From CAYUQT01 sp964596165 (GTDB taxonomy: Bacteria; Planctomycetota; Phycisphaerae; UBA1845; JAFGLZ01), in contig CAZQTW010000118.1 of the NCBI GenBank assembly GCA_964596165.1, forward strand, positions 1-11,126: 11,126 nt of DNA, in the 5' to 3' direction. The stretch's first letter is position 1; every line of letters begins with the position of its first letter. This document shows, piece after piece, positions 6,399 to 11,126 of the stretch. The position numbers were made by a program, and so were the translations under genes. Under the pieces are notes generated by a model. It was not told the DNA's origin, did no database searches, and worked only from the letters and a program-made list of their open reading frames with translations.

Positions 6399-8267
6399 AT
6401 GATCTGCATGACTGTTCTAATGGCGGTACTGATGGCTCAAGCCACGACCGATGCGGATCGCGGATTGACGCTCGTGGCCGCGGGGAAGACCGACTACCGG
6501 ATCGTCGTTCCGGACAAGCCCTCGCCGGTGCACGAGTACGCCGCGAAGGAGCTTCAGGACTTCCTGGCCGAGATGTCCGGGGTCCGGCTGCCGGTCATCC
6601 GCGAAGGCCAGTCAGGCCAGGGGCCGGCCATCCGGCTTGGGGCAATCGCGGGCATCGATCGTAAGGCTTTCTCTGGGCAACTCGGCCAACTCAAGGAAGA
6701 CGGCGTCCTCATCAAGACGGTCGGCCGCGACCTGGTATTGATGGGCCAGAACGACCGCGGCCAGCTCTACAGCGTCTACGTGCTGTTGGAGCGATTCCTG
6801 GGCGTTCGCTTCCTCGCATGGGACTGCACCGTCGTACCCAAGCGGGACACGATCGTCCTGCCGCGACTCGACCACGCGCATTCGCCGCCGTTCATGTATC
6901 GCGAGACGCTCTACTTCAACAGCTTCCCCAAGGTGATCGCGGCCCGCCAGCGGCTCAACGGACCGATGACCCATTGCGATGCGACCGTCGGCGGCAAGAT
7001 CGATTTCTTTCCCTACGTCCACAGCTTCTGCCAGCTCGTGCCGCCCGAGCGGTACTATAAGGATCACCCCGAGTACTTCAGCCTGGTCGGCGGCAAGCGG
7101 ACCAATCTGACGATTCATGGCCAGCTCTGCCTGACGAACCCCGATGTCCTCAAGATCGCCACCGAACAGGTCCTCGGGTGGATCGCCGGCCACCCGGCCG
7201 TGCCCATCTTCGACGTGTCGCAGAACGACGGCAACGGGGCGTGCGAATGCGAGAAGTGCGCGGCGATCGTCAAGGAAGAGGGTTCGCAGCACGGACCGAT
7301 CATGCGATTCGTCAACGCCATCGCCGACGAGGTCCGCAAGAAGTACCCGGACAAGTGGGTCGAGACGCTGGCCTACGCCTACTCCACCAAGCCGTCGGCG
7401 ATCACCCGGCCACGGGACAACGTCATCATCCGGTTGTGTCACGGCGGGTGCTTCTTCCATGGCTTCGAGAGCTGCGGGCTCGGCGCGAACTTCGCCGACT
7501 ACATCGACCAATGGAGCACGCTCACGCGGCGGGTCTTCATCTGGCACTACATCACCAACTTCGCCCACTACCTCGCTCCGAATCAGAACCTGAGCGGCAT
7601 GGTCAAGGACATCCAGTTCCACGCCGCGCACGGCGTCAACGGTCTGATGGTGCAGGGCGATTACCAGAGCCCCGGCGGCGAACTGGCCGAGTTGAGACAG
7701 TACCTCGCCTCGCAACTCATGTGGGACCCGAAGCGCGACCCGAACGAGATTCGGCGGGAGTTCTGCCATGGTTATTACGGCGCGGCGGCCGGCGACGTGT
7801 CGGCGTTCTTGGCCCTCATGGACCAACAGGCCGCGGATCCGAAGGTCCACGCCTTTGCGGCCTGGGACCCCAAGGACACGGCCACGCCGCTCTTCGTGGC
7901 CGAGGGGCTGAAGATCCTGGGCCAAGCGAAGCGTGTTGCCGACACGCCCGAGACGGCGAACCGAGTGTCCAAGCTATTGCTGCCGCTCTGGTACATGCAG
8001 TTGACGTATCCCGATCGATACGGCCTGGCGCCGGCGGGCGCTGCTCAGGTCCTGCGGGAGTTCAAGGCCGTCGTGCAGGCGAACGCGATCACTCATTATT
8101 GCGAGGGCGGGCCGAATATGACCGGCTGGCTGGCACAGGTGGAGGCCAAGTTCGCCAAGCCGACGAGCAATTCGGCCGGCGCAGCGTCCAAGTGGGCACC
8201 GGAAAACGTGGGCAGGGTAAGGTTCGCTGCTTGGCCTCGCGTACGTTGCCGATTCCGTCAATCGTAG
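6399..8267 (+). CDS. DUF4838 protein with alpha-glucuronidase-like N-terminal domain
   Basis: This 622-residue protein is probably an exported carbohydrate-active enzyme; its reaction is unknown. ATG at 6399 has TGAGGA at 6386-6391, spaced 7 nt, and a TGA lies in frame two codons upstream, so no longer start exists. Residues 1-15 (MICMTVLMAVLMAQA) resemble a very short signal peptide without the usual basic start. Residues about 25-160 match the N-terminal domain of GH67 alpha-glucuronidases and related enzymes: VHEYAAKELQDFLAEMSG, AIRLGAIAG, GQLYSVYVLLERFLGVRFLAWD. Residues about 190-470 are DUF4838, with the signature FDVSQNDGNGACECEKC (271-287) and a following barrel-like region (IRLCHGGCFF, WHYITNFAHYLAPNQN, GVNGLMVQGDYQSPGGELAELRQYLASQ). 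Asp277 and the Cys282/Cys284/Cys287 group stand out. The last 25 or so residues (RVRFAAWPRVRCRFRQS) look unlike a normal domain end. It follows the toxin gene by 80 nt and may share a transcript with its neighbours. Confidence 0.9.
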   Translation: MICMTVLMAVLMAQATTDADRGLTLVAAGKTDYRIVVPDKPSPVHEYAAKELQDFLAEMSGVRLPVIREGQSGQGPAIRLGAIAGIDRKAFSGQLGQLKEDGVLIKTVGRDLVLMGQNDRGQLYSVYVLLERFLGVRFLAWDCTVVPKRDTIVLPRLDHAHSPPFMYRETLYFNSFPKVIAARQRLNGPMTHCDATVGGKIDFFPYVHSFCQLVPPERYYKDHPEYFSLVGGKRTNLTIHGQLCLTNPDVLKIATEQVLGWIAGHPAVPIFDVSQNDGNGACECEKCAAIVKEEGSQHGPIMRFVNAIADEVRKKYPDKWVETLAYAYSTKPSAITRPRDNVIIRLCHGGCFFHGFESCGLGANFADYIDQWSTLTRRVFIWHYITNFAHYLAPNQNLSGMVKDIQFHAAHGVNGLMVQGDYQSPGGELAELRQYLASQLMWDPKRDPNEIRREFCHGYYGAAAGDVSAFLALMDQQAADPKVHAFAAWDPKDTATPLFVAEGLKILGQAKRVADTPETANRVSKLLLPLWYMQLTYPDRYGLAPAGAAQVLREFKAVVQANAITHYCEGGPNMTGWLAQVEAKFAKPTSNSAGAASKWAPENVGRVRFAAWPRVRCRFRQS

Positions 8268-8307
8268 TCCGAGGTGAACGCAAGCGACAACGTGGAGGAG
8301 GGCGGAC

Positions 8308-10866
8308 ATGTCGCTGTGGTTCTGGTGGGCGTTGATCTTCGTCCCTACGTGGTGGGTACTGATGGGCAGGGGCGTGTACGCCAAGGTGCGTGCAATGGCC
8401 AGCCCCTTTCATCGTCTGACGCCCGCAGGTGCTGATGAGTGGGTCAAGTCCCTACCGGACATGCCCGAGCTGACCGCACAGGCCGAGAGAATGGGGTTTC
8501 GTCCGATCGGGTGCTATACCATCGGGATCAAGAACGTGTCGACTTTCATAGCCGTATGGGGGCACCAGACCAGGCCGACCTTCTTCATTGCCTATCATAT
8601 GGCCGTGTCAACTCTGTTCGCGACGATCACCAAACGCAATTACGACTTCGTCACGTCCTTTTCCGGCGAGGTCACCCTAACGACGGGGACATCCAAACAG
8701 GTGCCGTTCTTCCCGCCTCAACCCAACGAGTACTCGCAAGCCTTCTCGAACCTCGACCTGGATGAGGTGTGGAAGAAGCATCAGGAGGGGGAGGGGTATC
8801 TTGTCCGCGTTGGACGGGTCCAGGCCACACCGACGTATCCCCCCTTCGAAGAGTTCTTTCACGAGGGTGTTCGCAGGCTGACGACCTTCGTCCAGAGCCT
8901 CCGGTTGGGCATGTTGCGTGCGCCCTACTGGTACTTGGTCAGTCGGCGGCGCTGGCATAACAAGTCCATTGAGGAGCAGCATCGGCACGGTCGGATCAAG
9001 ATGCCCGACAGTGTGATCTGTGCCCCGGCCACGGTGGTGACACATGTTCCGCTTGCTTTACCTGTCGAGCCTATGCCCGCCGCAATGGGGCAGGTCAGCG
9101 AAGACCTTTCCTGTCTGAAGTGCGGCTACAACCTTCGTGGCTTGGATTTCAGCGGACGCTGCCCCGAATGCGGCACACCAATCGGAAGATCGACATACGG
9201 CAATGCCCTTCAATTCTGCGATCCCGCTTGGGTCCGACAACTGGCCAGCGGAGCGAAATGGATCCTTTGGGGAAACCTGTACGTACTCTTCGCGGCGTTC
9301 ATGGCCCACGTCGCCCTGATGGGTGGTCTGGGCTTTCGCTCAGAGGGTTGGATGGTGATCCTTCCCGGACTGATATGGTTGGTCGGCTGTTGGAAACTCA
9401 CCGCACCGGATCCCGCCGAGGAGGCCCCGGGCAGCATTAGCGCAAGAAGTGTGACGCGTTGGACGGCCGTGGCATCACAGCTCGTGATCCCCATGGGGGC
9501 GCTGGCGGAGAAGAGATTTCCACAATTCAGCTCGCTGATCTGGGCCGCGTGGTGGAGCGGGGCGCTCGTCGCCATGCTCTCACTCCTGCATCATGTCCGG
9601 CAACTGGCCTCGCGAATCCCCCGTAAGGGTCTGAGCCGGCAGTTGCAGATCATCGCGTGGGGGATCGGCATATTCGGCATCCTGGAATTGCTTGCCTACG
9701 CCGTGCACCTGGCCAAAACCGGCATGCTGATGGCGGCTTCAGCGGCCACCCAACCGACACCCCCGGACATTGAAGGGTTGCTGGCAACGGCCTTCGTATG
9801 TTCAGCCGGTGTGGACCTCTTAATCCTCCGATTGTGGTGGATCGTATTGGCCTTTCCGTTGTGGCGCTCCCTTCGCCGTGCGGCGCAAGCGGCCGACCAC
9901 TTCTGGAACACCGAGTCGGTTCCCATCTGTGCGAGGCCCGTGGTCGTCGACGAACGACAGCTTCCTCCTTCAGAAAAGGTGCCGTTCGATTCAAGCGGTC
10001 GCGTCGCCGCGGACCTCGCATGCGTGCGATGTGGATTCAATCTGCGCGACCTGGAGCCGTACTCCGCTTGCCCGAGATGCACGGCGGCCGTCGGATTGAG
10101 TACGCACGGCGGTCTCCTGCGATTCGCCAATCCCGAGTGGGTGCGCCGGCTTGCGTCGGGGGCAGGTTGGGCGGCCGTCGGTACGCCCTGTTACGTGGCT
10201 GGAGGAATGGTGGCGGCCTGGATGCACAAGGGTCTGTTAGGAGAGTGGTCCCACGCGGTCGCGCAGATGCTCGTGATGCTTGTGGGTTTGCTTGGCTGCT
10301 GGAAGCTGACGGCTCCGGAGCCCGACGTTTCGCCTGGGCAAGACCGGGTCTGGGCAAGGATTCTCGCACGCTGGATGGCTGTTCTTGCGGTGGCGATGTG
10401 TCCGATTGAGACCCTGTTGGAGAAATCGCCCGGGCCCTACAAGTTCCTGTCCGAGGGAATCTCAGGTGCAATTCTGACCGTCGGTACGTTCGTGTTCTTC
10501 GCGTACATCGGCCAGATCTTAGTCCGAATTCCGAATCTGAGGTTGGTTTCAAGGAATAGGCTGGTCAAGTGGGGCGCCTCACTCGCCCTCCTGTTTCTGA
10601 CCGCCTGGTCCGTAGTCTACGATCCGAGCGCCGGCGACAGCTCCACGTCCATGCCCGCTGCCGGCCCTCAACCACCGGTTTCTGAACTGTTGCTTGAGTA
10701 CGGCCCCCCTTGTCTGATCCTGCCAATAGGGTTCGTCTTCTTCCTATTGGCTGTGTTCTTGCTCCTGGAAACGCACAAGGCCTTCCGCGAGGCCGCCGAC
10801 ATCGCGACGACCACATGGGCGATGCGTCCCGCGCAGCCCCCGGCAACCTCGGCGGTGGATCCATGA
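8308..10866 (+). CDS. Membrane protein with two tandem zinc-ribbon/transmembrane units, function unknown
   Basis: This 852-residue protein is not assigned a function. ATG at 8308 has GGAGGAGGG at 8294-8302, spaced 5 nt. Residues about 1-24 are a hydrophobic, Trp-rich anchor. Residues about 30-235 form a soluble domain I do not recognise (AERMGFRPIGCYTIGIKN, FVTSFSGEVTLTTGTS). Then comes a unit present twice. Unit 1 starts with the zinc ribbon Cys269, Cys272, Cys285, Cys288 (CLKCGYNLRGL...CPECG); unit 2 with Cys572, Cys575, Cys588, Cys591 (CVRCGFNLRDL...CPRC). Each is followed by a linker (FCDPAWVRQLASGAKW in unit 1; FANPEWVRRLASGAGW in unit 2) and several hydrophobic helices containing GCWKLTAP (360-367 and 663-670) and later RIP (436-438 and 740-742). 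The offset between copies is a constant 303-304 residues, so this is an in-gene tandem duplication. Such ribbons are common in planctomycete proteins, usually single. The gene lies 40 nt after the DUF4838 gene and ends in a strong hairpin. Confidence 0.88.
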   Translation: MSLWFWWALIFVPTWWVLMGRGVYAKVRAMASPFHRLTPAGADEWVKSLPDMPELTAQAERMGFRPIGCYTIGIKNVSTFIAVWGHQTRPTFFIAYHMAVSTLFATITKRNYDFVTSFSGEVTLTTGTSKQVPFFPPQPNEYSQAFSNLDLDEVWKKHQEGEGYLVRVGRVQATPTYPPFEEFFHEGVRRLTTFVQSLRLGMLRAPYWYLVSRRRWHNKSIEEQHRHGRIKMPDSVICAPATVVTHVPLALPVEPMPAAMGQVSEDLSCLKCGYNLRGLDFSGRCPECGTPIGRSTYGNALQFCDPAWVRQLASGAKWILWGNLYVLFAAFMAHVALMGGLGFRSEGWMVILPGLIWLVGCWKLTAPDPAEEAPGSISARSVTRWTAVASQLVIPMGALAEKRFPQFSSLIWAAWWSGALVAMLSLLHHVRQLASRIPRKGLSRQLQIIAWGIGIFGILELLAYAVHLAKTGMLMAASAATQPTPPDIEGLLATAFVCSAGVDLLILRLWWIVLAFPLWRSLRRAAQAADHFWNTESVPICARPVVVDERQLPPSEKVPFDSSGRVAADLACVRCGFNLRDLEPYSACPRCTAAVGLSTHGGLLRFANPEWVRRLASGAGWAAVGTPCYVAGGMVAAWMHKGLLGEWSHAVAQMLVMLVGLLGCWKLTAPEPDVSPGQDRVWARILARWMAVLAVAMCPIETLLEKSPGPYKFLSEGISGAILTVGTFVFFAYIGQILVRIPNLRLVSRNRLVKWGASLALLFLTAWSVVYDPSAGDSSTSMPAAGPQPPVSELLLEYGPPCLILPIGFVFFLLAVFLLLETHKAFREAADIATTTWAMRPAQPPATSAVDP

Positions 10867-10868
10867 TG

Positions 10869-10910
10869 CGATGAGGCCATGGGACCGGCGGCCCCGGTCG
10901 CTCATCGTTT
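10869..10910 (+). terminator. Strong hairpin terminator after the zinc-ribbon gene
   Basis: Two nested perfect stems follow the stop codon: CGATGAG (10869-10875) with CTCATCG (10901-10907), and GACCGG (10883-10888) with CCGGTC (10894-10899) around a 5-nt loop. TTT follows at 10908-10910. The stem is strong and correctly placed, but the T run is short. It probably ends the plus-strand cluster. Confidence 0.65.
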
Positions 10911-11126
10911 CACGCGAGCAACGCTCAGTCGCGCTGAATCGCTTGCCCCGGTTGACCGCTTCTTGTGGAACGTCGTCCCGACATCAGCACAGATCGGATG
11001 ATGTAGCAGAGCATGGACAGCAGAAGGAGAAGTGTATGATGGTGTGAGACGATGGACCACTTGTACTCGAGGGCTAGCCCGGATTATTCATACCGCTTTG
11101 GCATCTTGATGGAAAGGTTGTCCCGC
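10911..11126. other. Non-coding right edge with a palindromic motif
   Basis: No convincing gene was seen here in any frame. GGGCTAGCCC at 11071-11080 is a perfect 10-bp palindrome, followed directly by GGATTATTCATA. AAGGAG near 11027 is a good ribosome-binding site but the ATG after it is followed by a stop two codons later. The palindrome may belong to a repeat or the end of a mobile element continuing beyond the window; this cannot be decided here. Confidence 0.4.

Noticed and set aside
6612..7925. Long open frame on the minus strand (437 codons) opposite the DUF4838 gene
   Set aside because: It is antisense to a clearly recognisable protein, its translation has the Val/Asp/Leu/Arg-rich look of a shadow frame in GC-rich DNA, and it shows no domain.
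7178..8335. Plus-strand frame of 385 codons overlapping the DUF4838 gene, considered as a frameshifted continuation
   Set aside because: The translation is Arg/Gly-rich with no DUF4838 motifs, while the main frame carries all family motifs over the same stretch.
11033..11048. Tiny frame after AAGGAG near 11027
   Set aside because: The ATG is followed by one ATG, one GTG and a TGA stop, so it cannot encode a protein of note.
1..11126. CRISPR array, tRNA or rRNA genes
   Set aside because: No regularly spaced repeats, cloverleaf-like segments or conserved rRNA stretches were seen; nearly all of the window is protein-coding.

Overview
The window is GC-rich bacterial chromosomal DNA. Several traits point to a planctomycete, perhaps of the Phycisphaerae type: a zinc-ribbon membrane protein with the CxxCGYNLRGL...CPxCG signature, uncharacterised sugar-active proteins carrying a GHL6-like module and a DUF4838 module, and otherwise ordinary housekeeping genes. 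The taxonomic call is an inference from family recognition; there is no rRNA or other marker to confirm it.

Layout. (1) 1-2242, plus strand: the 3' end of gltB and complete gltD, the two subunits of NADPH glutamate synthase, overlapping by 8 nt. (2) 2243-2285: short convergent spacer with an imperfect hairpin. (3) 2286-4367, minus strand: a large GHL6-type glycosidase-like protein with two well-spaced ribosome-binding sites, one making a form with a possible signal peptide and one a form without it. (4) 4368-4684: divergent regulatory region with several dyads and short repeats but no gene. (5) 4685-5734, plus: an exported GH43-like five-bladed beta-propeller with Asp/Asp/Glu catalytic candidates. 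(6) 5779-6318, plus: a compact YefM/YoeB-type toxin-antitoxin pair behind a near-perfect 22-bp palindrome. (7) 6399-8267, plus: a DUF4838 protein with an alpha-glucuronidase-like N-terminal domain. (8) 8308-10866, plus: an 852-residue membrane protein made of an unknown N-terminal domain followed by two tandem copies of a zinc-ribbon plus multi-helix membrane unit, ending in a strong hairpin. (9) 10911-11126: no convincing gene; a palindromic motif near the edge may belong to a mobile element or repeat.

How the genes relate. gltBD is housekeeping nitrogen assimilation and is unrelated to what follows. The GHL6-like, GH43-like and DUF4838 proteins form a plausible carbohydrate-degradation locus whose substrate cannot be read from the sequence; the uronidase-like N-terminal domain and the GH43-like fold would suit a plant- or algal-type heteropolysaccharide. 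The toxin-antitoxin pair sits inside this locus, bracketed by an imperfect 14-bp direct repeat, and looks like a later insertion. The most unusual gene is the duplicated zinc-ribbon membrane protein, whose function is unknown.
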